Of a stretch of 64,000 nucleotides of DNA, positions 43,890 through 51,592 are shown piece by piece. Below the pieces are notes generated by a model. The model was not told where the DNA came from, made no database searches, and worked only from the letters and a program-made list of their open reading frames with translations. Position numbers and translations under genes: made by a program. Within the stretch, counting starts at the first letter, position 1. Each line of letters starts with the position of its first letter. This stretch comes from JAAYSA01 sp035367155 (GTDB lineage: Bacteria; Bacillota_I; Bacilli_A; RFN20; CAG-826), in NCBI GenBank assembly GCA_035367155.1, contig DAOSJI010000003.1:20865-84864 (forward strand), read 5' to 3'.

Positions 43890-44297
43890 ATGGCAAGAAT
43901 TAGTAAGAAAAAAACTGCTGCTCCAAAAGAAGAAGTAGTTAAAAAAGAAAAACCTAAAGTTACTGAAGCTCGGGCCATTAGTCGTACCGTCCGCGTTACT
44001 CCAAGAAAAGCTCGTCTAGTTGCAAACCTAGTACGAGGTAAAGATGTAAAAGATGCAGTCGGTATCCTCTATAACGTAAATAAAGCTGCAAGCACCCCAA
44101 TAAGAAAAACAATTCAAAGTGCAGCAGCCAATGCCGTTAATAACCACGAGCTAAACGAAGATACGCTCTACATTAGCGACATTCAAATTAATGATTCAAT
44201 CAAAATGAAACGCTATCGCCCCCGTGCAAAAGGTATGGCAGGTGGCATCATCAAACGGACGAGCACCATCGTCGTGAAAGTAAAAGAAAGGGAATAG
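43890..44297 (+). CDS. rplV: 50S ribosomal protein L22 with N-terminal extension
   Basis: L22 reaches into the exit tunnel. The core (ARAISRTVRVTPRKARLVANLVRGK, split here as ARAISRTVRV and TPRKARLVANLVRG) begins near residue 27 and continues to the tunnel hairpin RPRAKGMAGGIIKRTSTI (about 110-127). Before it is an extension of about 25 Lys/Ala/Glu-rich residues (MARISKKKTAAPKEE...), making the total 135 against about 112 usually. It starts five bases after rpsS with AAAGGATAAGG as ribosome-binding region. Confidence 0.97.
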   Translation: MARISKKKTAAPKEEVVKKEKPKVTEARAISRTVRVTPRKARLVANLVRGKDVKDAVGILYNVNKAASTPIRKTIQSAAANAVNNHELNEDTLYISDIQINDSIKMKRYRPRAKGMAGGIIKRTSTIVVKVKERE

Positions 44298-44303
44298 TAA
44301 GAT

Positions 44304-44969
44304 ATGGGACAAAAAGTTAATCCAAACGGACTAAGATTCGGTATCTACCGTAATTGGGAAAGCCGCTGGTTTCCAAAAAATAAAGACTATGCACCTTTCC
44401 TTAAAGAAGATGGCAAAATCCGTAAATATTTAGAAAAAGCGCTCAAAAACGACATGCTTTCACGCGTTGAAATTGAACGCACGAATTCCTTTGAAGGCAA
44501 AATTAAAGTAGAAATCTTTATTCATACTGCTAAACCAGGTAGTGTTATTGGCCAAGAAGGTAAAAACATTAAAGCAATTACTGAACAAGTAGCTCGCATT
44601 GTAAAAAGTGGTGAAGCACGTGTTAACGTCGTTGAAGTTAAACGTCCTGATCTTGATGCTACTCTCGTTGCTCAAGACATCGCTACAATGCTAGAAAATA
44701 GAGCAAGTTTCCGTTCAGTCCAAAAAAGAGTTATCCAAAGAGTTCGCCGAAGCGGTGCTCAAGGAATTAAAACTCTCGTCAGCGGACGTCTAAATGGAGC
44801 TGAAATCGCTCGTAGTGAAGGATATAAAGATGGCATTATCCCGCTACACACTTTAAAAGCTGACATTGACTATGCAAGTGTCAGCGCCCATACAACGTAT
44901 GGACGCCTTGGCGTTAAAGTGTGGATTTGTCGCGGTGAATTCCAAAAAGAAGATAGGAAAGGAGAATAA
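44304..44969 (+). CDS. rpsC: 30S ribosomal protein S3
   Basis: S3 forms part of the mRNA entry tunnel. The 221 residues begin MGQKVNPNGLRFGIYRNWES, contain the KH domain with Gly-Ser-Val-Ile-Gly-Gln-Glu-Gly, and the C-terminal half with RRSGAQGIKTLVSGRLNGAE and TTYGRLGVKVWI. Length is normal. It is followed two bases after the stop by rplP. Confidence 0.98.
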   Translation: MGQKVNPNGLRFGIYRNWESRWFPKNKDYAPFLKEDGKIRKYLEKALKNDMLSRVEIERTNSFEGKIKVEIFIHTAKPGSVIGQEGKNIKAITEQVARIVKSGEARVNVVEVKRPDLDATLVAQDIATMLENRASFRSVQKRVIQRVRRSGAQGIKTLVSGRLNGAEIARSEGYKDGIIPLHTLKADIDYASVSAHTTYGRLGVKVWICRGEFQKEDRKGE

Positions 44970-44971
44970 CG

Positions 44972-45391
44972 ATGTTACAACCAGTACGTACAAAATATCG
45001 TCGACCCCATCGCTTAAGTCATGAAGGTACATCATTCCGTGGAAACAAAGTTTCCTTTGGAGAATATGGTCTTCAAGCAATGGAAGGCGCCTATATTACG
45101 AACAGGCAGATTGAAGCAGCCCGTATTGTCTTAGCTAGCTATACACGTCGAGTTGGTAAAATTTGGATTCGTATATTCCCACACCTCTCTAAAACCAAAA
45201 AACCATTAGAAGTTCGGATGGGTAGTGGTAAAGGGGCGCCAGATAGCTGGGTCGCCGTTGTTAAAAAGAACCGCGTGATGTTTGAAATCGCCGGTGTTAA
45301 TGAAAGCGTTGCAAGAGAAGCACTTCGTCTTGCAGGCTACAAATTACCGATTAAAACTCGAGTAATTAGTAAAAGTGATAAGGAGGAATAA
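44972..45391 (+). CDS. rplP: 50S ribosomal protein L16
   Basis: L16 helps position tRNA in the A site. The 139 residues show the family start MLQPVRTKYRRPHR, GLQAMEGAYITNRQIEAARI, and KPLEVRMGSGKGAPDSWVAVV, with the conserved Gly-Lys-Gly loop. Length is normal (about 137-144). AAAGGAG is in the rpsC end and the next gene starts four bases after the stop. Confidence 0.98.
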   Translation: MLQPVRTKYRRPHRLSHEGTSFRGNKVSFGEYGLQAMEGAYITNRQIEAARIVLASYTRRVGKIWIRIFPHLSKTKKPLEVRMGSGKGAPDSWVAVVKKNRVMFEIAGVNESVAREALRLAGYKLPIKTRVISKSDKEE

Positions 45392-45394
45392 ACA

Positions 45395-45592
45395 ATGAAA
45401 ATTAGTGAAATTCGTGCATTAAGTAATACTGAACTTAATGAAAAAGTTTATAACCTCAAAGAAGAACTCTTCCATTTACGAAGAAAACAAGCCGTTGGAC
45501 AACTTGAAAACGGCACCGACATTCGTCGCGTAAGAAAAGATATCGCCCGCGTATATACTGTTATTCGCGAACGCGAACAAGGAATTAAATAA
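45395..45592 (+). CDS. rpmC: 50S ribosomal protein L29
   Basis: L29 lies beside L23 at the exit tunnel. The 65 residues form the usual two-helix protein: MKISEIRALSNTELNEKVYN, then LKEELFHLRRKQAVGQLEN and the second helix with DIRRVRKDIARVYTVIRERE. Length is normal. It is the standard neighbour between rplP and rpsQ, with AAGGAGG before the ATG. Confidence 0.97.
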   Translation: MKISEIRALSNTELNEKVYNLKEELFHLRRKQAVGQLENGTDIRRVRKDIARVYTVIREREQGIK

Positions 45593-45603
45593 AGGAGACG
45601 ATT

Positions 45604-46011
45604 ATGGAATTAGAAAGAAAACAAAGACAAGTCCTTGACGGCGTTGTCATCTCAGATAAAAACAATAAAACAATTACTGTTTTAGTCGAAACTCATAAAC
45701 GTCATAAATACGGTAAAAGAGTTAAATACCGTAAAAAATATTACGCGCATGATGAAAACAATGAAGCCAAAGTTGGCGATACAGTTCGTATTATGGCCAC
45801 TCGCCCTCTTAGTGCTCTTAAGCGCTGGCGCTTAGTTAAAGTTCTCTCACTTGCTGAAGTTTCAATCGAAGAATATCAAGAAGCTCTAGCACAAGAAGAA
45901 ATTCTTGAAGAAATTGAAGAAGCAACTAAAGAAGTTCCAGCCGACAAACGGGAAGAAGTAGTAGTTGAAGAAACTATAGAAGAACCCGTAAAGGAGGAAC
46001 AAGATGCTTAG
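45604..46011 (+). CDS. rpsQ: 30S ribosomal protein S17 with acidic C-terminal extension
   Basis: S17 is an early-binding 30S protein. The core (residues 1-84) has RQVLDGVVISDKNNKTITVLVE, HKRHKYGKRVKYRKKYYAHDE (named by their key basic residues) and ATRPLSALKRWRLVKV. About 50 extra residues follow, rich in Glu (LEEIEEATKE...VEETIEEPVKEEQDA), not found in the standard 85-residue protein. The ribosome-binding site of rplN lies within this tail, and the two genes overlap by eight bases. The function of the tail is unknown. Confidence 0.96.
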   Translation: MELERKQRQVLDGVVISDKNNKTITVLVETHKRHKYGKRVKYRKKYYAHDENNEAKVGDTVRIMATRPLSALKRWRLVKVLSLAEVSIEEYQEALAQEEILEEIEEATKEVPADKREEVVVEETIEEPVKEEQDA

Positions 46012-46378
46012 TGTTGAAACAAAAGTAACGATTGCTGATAACTCCGGCGGTAAATACGGAAAAATTATTCGTCTTTACGGCGGATCAGTAAGACGTAATA
46101 GCAACATTGGCGATATTGTTCTTCTATCAATCAAACAAGCATTGCCAAATAGCAAAGTCAAAAAAGGTGACATGGTAAAAGCTATCGTTGTAAGAACTAA
46201 AAAAGGTATCTTGCGTAAAGATGGCTCCAAAATCTCCTTTGATGATAATGCAGTCGTTTTATTAAATAACGACGGCAATATGATAGGAACACGGGTCTTT
46301 GGCCCAGTCGCCCGTGAATTACGAGAAAAAGGCGAAGGTGCAATGAGAATAATCTCACTTGCTCCTGAAGTCTTATAG
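46004..46378 (+). CDS. rplN: 50S ribosomal protein L14
   Basis: L14 forms bridges to the 30S subunit and pairs with L19. The 124 residues show TKVTIADNSGGKYGKIIRLY, GDMVKAIVVRTKKGILRKDGS (key Val-Arg-Thr-Lys) and DDNAVVLLNNDGNMIGTRVFGPVARELRE. Length is normal. AAAGGAGG in the S17 tail precedes the ATG, and the gene overlaps rpsQ by eight bases. Confidence 0.98.
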   Translation: MLSVETKVTIADNSGGKYGKIIRLYGGSVRRNSNIGDIVLLSIKQALPNSKVKKGDMVKAIVVRTKKGILRKDGSKISFDDNAVVLLNNDGNMIGTRVFGPVARELREKGEGAMRIISLAPEVL

Positions 46379-46389
46379 GAGGATTCGTT

Positions 46390-46698
46390 ATGTTAATTAA
46401 AAAAGGTGATAAAGTTGTTGTTATTACTGGTCGCGACAAAGGAAAAGAAGGAATTGTTCAAAAAGCATATCCTCGTCTTGAAAAAGTTGTCGTTGAAGGT
46501 ATTAACATTCGCAAAAAACATCGTAAACCAACACAACAAAATCCTGAAGGATCAATCGTTGAAATGTATGCGCCAATTCACGTAAGTAATGTCGCCCTCA
46601 TTGATCCAAAAACAAAGAAACCAACTCGCGTTGGTATCAAAATAGTTAAAGGTAAGAAAGTTCGCGTAGCTAAAAAAAGCGGCGAAGTAATTAAATAG
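46390..46698 (+). CDS. rplX: 50S ribosomal protein L24
   Basis: L24 starts assembly of the large subunit. The 102 residues begin with the KOW motif (MLIKKGDKVVVITGRDKGKEG) and continue with ARPLEK-like and MYAPIHVSNVALIDPKTKKPTRVG segments. Length is normal. AGGAGG precedes the start. It is followed by the extended L5 gene after nine bases. Confidence 0.98.
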   Translation: MLIKKGDKVVVITGRDKGKEGIVQKAYPRLEKVVVEGINIRKKHRKPTQQNPEGSIVEMYAPIHVSNVALIDPKTKKPTRVGIKIVKGKKVRVAKKSGEVIK

Positions 46699-46706
46699 GA
46701 GGCACT

Positions 46707-47600
46707 ATGGAAGAAAAAGACAAAAAAGTTGCAACCGATTCAAAACGGGATGAACAAGGTCGTTTCGTAAAAACAGTGGCGCCTAAAAAAGAAGCTGCTA
46801 AAAGCGAACCAAAAACCAAAGAACCTGCAAAAAAAGCAGAAACCACTACAAAAGCGGCTCCAAAAAAAGAAACCGCTAAAAAAGAAGAGGTTAAAAAAGA
46901 AGTAAAAACTTCTAAAACACCCGCTAAAAAGCAAGAAGAAAAAGTAGTAAAAGAAGCTCCTGTTAAGGAAGTTAAAGCTACTCCTAAAAAAGAAGATAAA
47001 AAAGCTGCACCTAAAAAAGAAGTTAAAAAAGCTTCAAACGGACATAAAGAAGCAAAAGTTATTAACCGCGTTGAAAAACGTTACAAAGAAGAAATCGTAC
47101 CTGAACTAATTAAGCAATTTAATTACACCTCAGTTATGCAAGTTCCTAAGCTTCATAAAATCGTTCTTAATATGGGTGTAGGAGATGCACTTCAAAATGC
47201 TAAAAACTTAGATGACGCTGTTAAAGAGCTTGCGCTAATCGCTGGCCAACAACCAGTAGTCACTAAAGCAAAAAAGAGTATTGCTAACTATAAATTACGT
47301 GCTGGTCAAAAGATTGGCTGTAAAGTTACTCTCCGTGGACTTAAGATGTATGACTTCTTCGATAAGTTAATTACAATCGCACTCCCACGTGTACGAGACT
47401 TCCGTGGAGTTAGTAAAAACTCATTTGACGGCAAAGGAAATTATTCCTTAGGCGTCAAAGAACAATTAATCTTCCCTGAAATTGACTTCGATTCAATTGG
47501 TAAGATTCGCGGCATGGACATCGTAATTGTTACAACCGCACATACAGATGAGGAAGCATTCGCCCTACTAAAGGCGCTTGGAATGCCCTTTAAACGCTAA
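46707..47600 (+). CDS. rplE: 50S ribosomal protein L5 with a ~117-residue Lys/Ala/Glu N-terminal extension
   Basis: L5 binds 5S rRNA and contacts P-site tRNA. The core begins near residue 118 (VINRVEKRYKEEIVPELI), includes FNYTSVMQVPKLHKIVLNMGVGDA and ends normally, matching the usual 179-180 residues. Ahead of it are about 117 residues of low-complexity sequence with repeated Pro-Lys-Lys-Glu and Ala-Lys-Lys units, no hydrophobic segments and no recognisable fold. The extension is in frame with a good AGGAGG and ATG, and I see no alternative start with a ribosome-binding site next to the core. It is therefore probably translated and disordered. Confidence 0.96.
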   Translation: MEEKDKKVATDSKRDEQGRFVKTVAPKKEAAKSEPKTKEPAKKAETTTKAAPKKETAKKEEVKKEVKTSKTPAKKQEEKVVKEAPVKEVKATPKKEDKKAAPKKEVKKASNGHKEAKVINRVEKRYKEEIVPELIKQFNYTSVMQVPKLHKIVLNMGVGDALQNAKNLDDAVKELALIAGQQPVVTKAKKSIANYKLRAGQKIGCKVTLRGLKMYDFFDKLITIALPRVRDFRGVSKNSFDGKGNYSLGVKEQLIFPEIDFDSIGKIRGMDIVIVTTAHTDEEAFALLKALGMPFKR

Positions 47601-47612
47601 GGAGGTAAACAA

Positions 47613-47798
47613 ATGGCAAAAACGAGTAAACGGGTTTCACAAAGACGCCCTAAAAAATTCAAAGTAAGAGAATATTCTCGCTGTGCACGTTGTGGACGTC
47701 CTCATAGCGTGTATAAAAAATTTGGAGTCTGCCGGATTTGTCTACGCGAACTCGCGTATGAAGGTAAAATCCCTGGCATGAAAAAATCAAGTTGGTAG
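47613..47798 (+). CDS. rpsN: 30S ribosomal protein S14, zinc-binding type
   Basis: A 61-residue S14 of the zinc-containing (type Z) form. Residues about 24-43 give Cys-Ala-Arg-Cys-Gly-Arg-Pro...Cys-Arg-Ile-Cys, the four ligands. The C-terminus LAYEGKIPGMKKSSW is typical. Zinc-independent S14 copies, if any, are not in the window. AAGGAGG precedes the ATG. Confidence 0.98.
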   Translation: MAKTSKRVSQRRPKKFKVREYSRCARCGRPHSVYKKFGVCRICLRELAYEGKIPGMKKSSW

Positions 47799-47811
47799 GA
47801 GGTAAAGCAAC

Positions 47812-48207
47812 ATGAGTATGACTGATCCAATTGCAGATATGCTAACAAGAATTCGCAATGCAAATGCGATGCGTTACGATACGGTTGCGATGCCGAGTAA
47901 CCGCATGAAAACCCAAATCGCAAAGATCCTTAAAGAAGAAGGATTCATTATTGACTACGCCGTAAGTGGTGATGTTAAGAAAACCTTAACGATTAATTTA
48001 AAATATGGCGATAAAGGTGAACGCGTAATTTCTGGTCTTAAGAAGATTTCTAAACCAGGACTTCGTGTTAACACTTCCCACAAATCACTTCCCCGTGTGC
48101 TTCGTGGATTAGGTATTGCTATTATTTCCACCTCACAAGGTGTAATGACTGATAAGAAAGCCCGAGCCTTAGGCATCGGAGGCGAAGTAATCGCCTACGT
48201 TTGGTAA
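47812..48207 (+). CDS. rpsH: 30S ribosomal protein S8
   Basis: S8 organises the 16S central domain and in E. coli also regulates the spc operon. The 131 residues contain MTDPIADMLTRIRNANAM, the middle segment RVISGLKKISKPGLRVN and the C-terminal GIAIISTSQGVMTDKKARALGIGGEVIAYVW. Length is normal. The downstream rplF start follows after a few bases. Confidence 0.98.
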   Translation: MSMTDPIADMLTRIRNANAMRYDTVAMPSNRMKTQIAKILKEEGFIIDYAVSGDVKKTLTINLKYGDKGERVISGLKKISKPGLRVNTSHKSLPRVLRGLGIAIISTSQGVMTDKKARALGIGGEVIAYVW

Positions 48208-48212
48208 GACCT

Positions 48213-48761
48213 ATGAGTAGAGTTGGATTAAAAGTTATTAATATTCCAAGTGGTGTTACACTTAAAGTAGAAAACTCCACAATGACAATTACGGGGCCAA
48301 AAGGCACGTTAAATGTGCATATTCCTGATGTAATTTCACTTGATACTAGTGTAGAAGGAAAACTAAGCCTTAAACGTGCTAATGAAGAAAAACAAAGTAA
48401 ACAACTTCATGGAACAACTAGATCACTCATTAACGATGCAATCATCGGTGTAAGTGAAGGATTTACTAAAACACTTGAAATTGTTGGTATTGGATACCGT
48501 GCAACTCAAAACGGTGCAAATGTTGTTTTAGAAGTTGGCTTTTCACACAAAATTGAAATTGCACCAAGTCCAGGTTCAAAAATTAATGTTGTTAACCCAA
48601 CTAAAATTGAAGTAGTTGGTTTTGACAAACAAGCAGTTGGTCAAACCGCAGCAAACATTCGTGCTGTCCGTAAACCTGAACCCTATCTTGGTAAAGGTAT
48701 CAAATATAGTGATGAACGCATTATCCGCAAAGAGGGTAAACGTGCGGGTGCCGGAAAGTAA
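48213..48761 (+). CDS. rplF: 50S ribosomal protein L6
   Basis: L6 lies near the GTPase-associated centre. The frame opens at 48201 with a TTG overlapping rpsH, but the ATG at 48213 gives the family start MSRVGLKVINIPSGV and the normal 182-residue length. Later motifs are VSEGFTKTLEIVGIGYRA and PYLGKGIKYSDERIIRKEGKRAGAGK (key Gly-Lys-Gly-Ile). No strong ribosome-binding site is visible, so it may be coupled to rpsH. Confidence 0.97.
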   Translation: MSRVGLKVINIPSGVTLKVENSTMTITGPKGTLNVHIPDVISLDTSVEGKLSLKRANEEKQSKQLHGTTRSLINDAIIGVSEGFTKTLEIVGIGYRATQNGANVVLEVGFSHKIEIAPSPGSKINVVNPTKIEVVGFDKQAVGQTAANIRAVRKPEPYLGKGIKYSDERIIRKEGKRAGAGK

Positions 48762-48775
48762 GAGGACAATAAATT

Positions 48776-49132
48776 ATGATTAAACAAAATAAACGTGATG
48801 TAGTTCGTAAACGTCGACACCTCCGTGTTCGTTCAAAAATTAGCGGAACGCCAGAAAGGCCACGCCTTGCAATTTTCCGCTCAAATAAGCATATTAGCTG
48901 TCAAATCATTGATGATGTTGCAGGTCACACCCTTATTTCAACCGGTAGTCTTAACCTTGGTTTAGAACACGGTGGAAACGTTGAAGCTGCTAAAGTTGTC
49001 GGTGAACAAATTGCTAAATTAGCACTTAGCAAAGGTATTAAAAATGTTGTTTTTGACCGCGGTGGTTTCTTATACCATGGTCGCGTCAAAGCATTAGCAG
49101 AAGCCGCTCGCGAAGCTGGCTTAGAATTTTAG
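48776..49132 (+). CDS. rplR: 50S ribosomal protein L18
   Basis: L18 binds 5S rRNA with L5. The 118 residues have RKRRHLRVRSKISGTPERPRLAIFRSNKHI-type sequence (key Arg-Leu...Ser-Asn-Lys-His) and FDRGGFLYHGRVKALAEAAREAGLEF at the C-terminus. Length is normal. AGAGGACAA precedes the start. Confidence 0.98.
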   Translation: MIKQNKRDVVRKRRHLRVRSKISGTPERPRLAIFRSNKHISCQIIDDVAGHTLISTGSLNLGLEHGGNVEAAKVVGEQIAKLALSKGIKNVVFDRGGFLYHGRVKALAEAAREAGLEF

Positions 49133-49141
49133 GAGGAATGT

Positions 49142-49804
49142 ATGGATAAGAAACTTAATGATCAAACCGTAGAAGAAATCGTTGAAGAAGAAACTGAAAC
49201 AACAGAAGAAACTACTGTTACTGAAAAAGAAGAACGTCCTCGTCGCACTAGACAAGATGGTGCCACGCGTTCCCCAAGAGGTGGACGTCGTCCAACAAGA
49301 GGACGACGCACTGCTCCTGAAGCAAAAGAATACGAAGAACGCGTTGTCTATATTAACCGTGTTTCAAAAACTACTAAAGGTGGTCGTAGACTTCGCTTCT
49401 CAGCCGTTACTGTCGTTGGCGATGGTAAAGGAAAATATGGCTTTGCCAGTGCTAAAGCTGCTGAAGTACCAGATGCAATCAAAAAGTCTTTAGATAAAGC
49501 TAAAAAAGACACACATATGGTCAATATCGTTGGTGATGATACTATCGCTCATGAAATTGTCGGTCGCTTTGGTGCTTGTAAAGTATTCTTAAAACCAGCT
49601 CCTGCTGGTACAGGAATTATTGCCGGCGGTCCTGTTCGTGCAATTCTTGAACTCGCTGGAATTAAAAACGTATATTCAAAAGTTTATGGTAGTAGAACTG
49701 CTCTTAACGTCTTACGAGCAACCGATAACGGTCTTCAAAATCTAAAAAGCCGTGAAGAAGTTATTCGCCTAAGAAAAACAGTGAATACGAAGGAGGAAAA
49801 ATAA
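49142..49804 (+). CDS. rpsE: 30S ribosomal protein S5 with acidic-then-arginine-rich N-terminal extension
   Basis: S5 contributes to decoding accuracy and to the mRNA entry site. The core begins at about residue 63 (EYEERVVYINRVSKTTKGGRRLRFSA) and shows VGDGKGKYGFASAKAAEVPDA and GGPVRAILELAGIKNVYSKVYGS. Its first 30 residues are acidic (Glu/Thr-rich), and residues 31-60 are Arg/Gly/Pro-rich, giving 220 against about 165 usually. The stop overlaps rplO as TAATG. This is where rpmD (L30) would normally stand; there is no space for it. Confidence 0.97.
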   Translation: MDKKLNDQTVEEIVEEETETTEETTVTEKEERPRRTRQDGATRSPRGGRRPTRGRRTAPEAKEYEERVVYINRVSKTTKGGRRLRFSAVTVVGDGKGKYGFASAKAAEVPDAIKKSLDKAKKDTHMVNIVGDDTIAHEIVGRFGACKVFLKPAPAGTGIIAGGPVRAILELAGIKNVYSKVYGSRTALNVLRATDNGLQNLKSREEVIRLRKTVNTKEEK

Positions 49805-50244
49805 TGAAATTACATGAATTAAAATACTCCGAAGGTGCAAGAACAAAGAAAAAACGCGTTGGACGTGGTATGAGTTCTGGTTTTGGAAAAACTAGTGGTC
49901 GTGGCCAAAAAGGTCAAAAGTCACGTTCAAGTGGCGGTGTCCGTCTTGGATTTGAAGGCGGTCAAATGCCCTTATATCGTAGAATTCCAAAAAGAGGCTT
50001 TAAAAACGTTAATCGTGCCCAATTTGCAGTAGTAAATGTTGAAGATCTTAACGTTTTTAGTGAAGGAACTATTGTTACTCCAACCTTACTTGTTGAAAAA
50101 GGTTTAGTAAAAAAGGAATTTAACGGTGTAAAAATCCTAGGAAATGGTAAACTTAACATTAAGTTAACTGTTCAAGCTCATCGCTTCAGTAAAGCTGCAA
50201 AGCAAGCGATTGAAGAAGTGGGTGGAAAAGCCGAGGTCATCTAA
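49804..50244 (+). CDS. rplO: 50S ribosomal protein L15
   Basis: L15 binds 23S rRNA late in assembly. The 146 residues show MKLHELKYSEGARTKKKRVGRGMSSGFGKTSGRGQKGQKSRSGG-type N-terminus (key Gly-Arg-Gly and Gly-Lys-Thr), FEGGQMPLYRRIPKRGF and AHRFSKAAKQAIEEVGG. Length is normal. It overlaps rpsE and secY by one base at each end (TAATG). Confidence 0.98.
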   Translation: MKLHELKYSEGARTKKKRVGRGMSSGFGKTSGRGQKGQKSRSSGGVRLGFEGGQMPLYRRIPKRGFKNVNRAQFAVVNVEDLNVFSEGTIVTPTLLVEKGLVKKEFNGVKILGNGKLNIKLTVQAHRFSKAAKQAIEEVGGKAEVI

Positions 50245-51587
50245 TGAAAAAAATCGCAGGCATCTTTAAAAACAGAGAAATCGTTGATCGTATATTCTTT
50301 ACGATTATGATTCTATTTATCTTTCGTCTTGGGGCTGCGATTAAAGTGCCCGGTGTTACCGTTCAAGATCTATCATTTCAAACTAACGACGCCTTTGGGT
50401 TAATGAACCTCTTAGGTGGCGGTACCTTACAAAGCTTTTCTGTCTTTGCTTTAGGGGTTTCACCCTATATTACGGCTTCAATTATTGTTCAGCTTCTTTC
50501 TATGGATGTTCTTCCAGCATTTAGTGAACTAAGCAAGCAAGGACAATATGGCCGCAAAAAGATGGAAATGGCTACTCGATATTTAACTCTTATGCTTGGT
50601 GCAGTTCAAGCATATGGGGTTATTAAAACAATGGAAAATCAAGCCTTTATCACGTTGAAAGATACCTCATTTTGGACATATGCTTATATTATTACGATCC
50701 TTCTTGCAGGTAGTATGTTAACGATGTGGCTTGGTGACCAAATCTCCCAAAAAGGAATTGGTAACGGCATCTCAATGATTATTTTTGCAGGTATCGTTTC
50801 TAGTTTACCCCTTCAAATTACGCGTGCCTATCAAACTTGGCTCGCAGATAAAGTTGGACAAGGAAGTAGTCAAATCCTTATTGGAGTTCTCCAATTTGGG
50901 GTGTATTTACTTAGCTTTATTCTAATTATTGGCTTTATTACCTTTATTGAATCTAGTAAACGAAAGATTCCAGTTCAACACGCTGGTAAGGGCGGACAAA
51001 CTCGTAAGATGGCGCAAGCTAGTTTCTTACCAATTAAGATTAACTCAGCTGGTGTTATTCCTGTCATCTTTGCTTCTTCAATTATGATGGCACCTTCAAT
51101 TATTGCCTCATTTATTACCGGAGCAAATCTAGATGCTGAATGGCTAAACATCTTCAATAGCAGTGCTCTTACTAAAATGCCTGGTATTAATGGAACAGAA
51201 TGGTCAATGCCTTGGGGCTTAATGATCTATATTGTTCTAACAGTTATGTTTTGCTTCTTTTATGCCAAACTTCAAATTAACCCAGAACAACTTGCAGAAA
51301 ACTTCCAAAAGAATGGTAGTTATATTCCTGGAGTTAGACCAGGAAATGAAACTGCTCGCTATGTAAGTAAAGTACTTAATCGTATTACCGTTATTGGGGC
51401 AGCTGCTCTTGCCTTTATTGCAGCACTACCCCTTGTACTCGTCTTACTTAAAGTAGTTCCCGACCAATCTTTAGCACTTGGGGGAACTGGTTTAATCATT
51501 GTTGTTGGTGTAGCAATTGAACTTAATACTCAAATTGATGGACTTCTAGCAGGCAAAAGTTTTGAAGAAGTTCAAAGAGGAGAATAA
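50244..51587 (+). CDS. secY: Protein translocase subunit SecY
   Basis: The channel protein of Sec translocation, working with SecE (also in this window) in the membrane. The 447 residues have ten helices. Motifs include ALGVSPYITASIIVQLLSMD (about residues 71-90), GDQISQKGIGNGISMIIFAGI (about 164-184), the KRKIPVQHAGKG loop, and the GPGxRPG-like VRPGNETARYV near 366. Length is normal. It is coupled to rplO by TAATG, in the usual position before adk. Confidence 0.97.
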   Translation: MKKIAGIFKNREIVDRIFFTIMILFIFRLGAAIKVPGVTVQDLSFQTNDAFGLMNLLGGGTLQSFSVFALGVSPYITASIIVQLLSMDVLPAFSELSKQGQYGRKKMEMATRYLTLMLGAVQAYGVIKTMENQAFITLKDTSFWTYAYIITILLAGSMLTMWLGDQISQKGIGNGISMIIFAGIVSSLPLQITRAYQTWLADKVGQGSSQILIGVLQFGVYLLSFILIIGFITFIESSKRKIPVQHAGKGGQTRKMAQASFLPIKINSAGVIPVIFASSIMMAPSIIASFITGANLDAEWLNIFNSSALTKMPGINGTEWSMPWGLMIYIVLTVMFCFFYAKLQINPEQLAENFQKNGSYIPGVRPGNETARYVSKVLNRITVIGAAALAFIAALPLVLVLLKVVPDQSLALGGTGLIIVVGVAIELNTQIDGLLAGKSFEEVQRGE

Positions 51588-51592
51588 TAGTA

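Noticed and set aside
46740..46934. Minus-strand frame of 64 residues rich in Phe
   Set aside because: It is the antisense of the Lys-rich L5 extension, without ribosome-binding site, and has no natural composition.
48201..48212. TTG start for rplF
   Set aside because: It lies within rpsH and adds four residues not seen in L6; the ATG at 48213 gives the usual MSRVG start.
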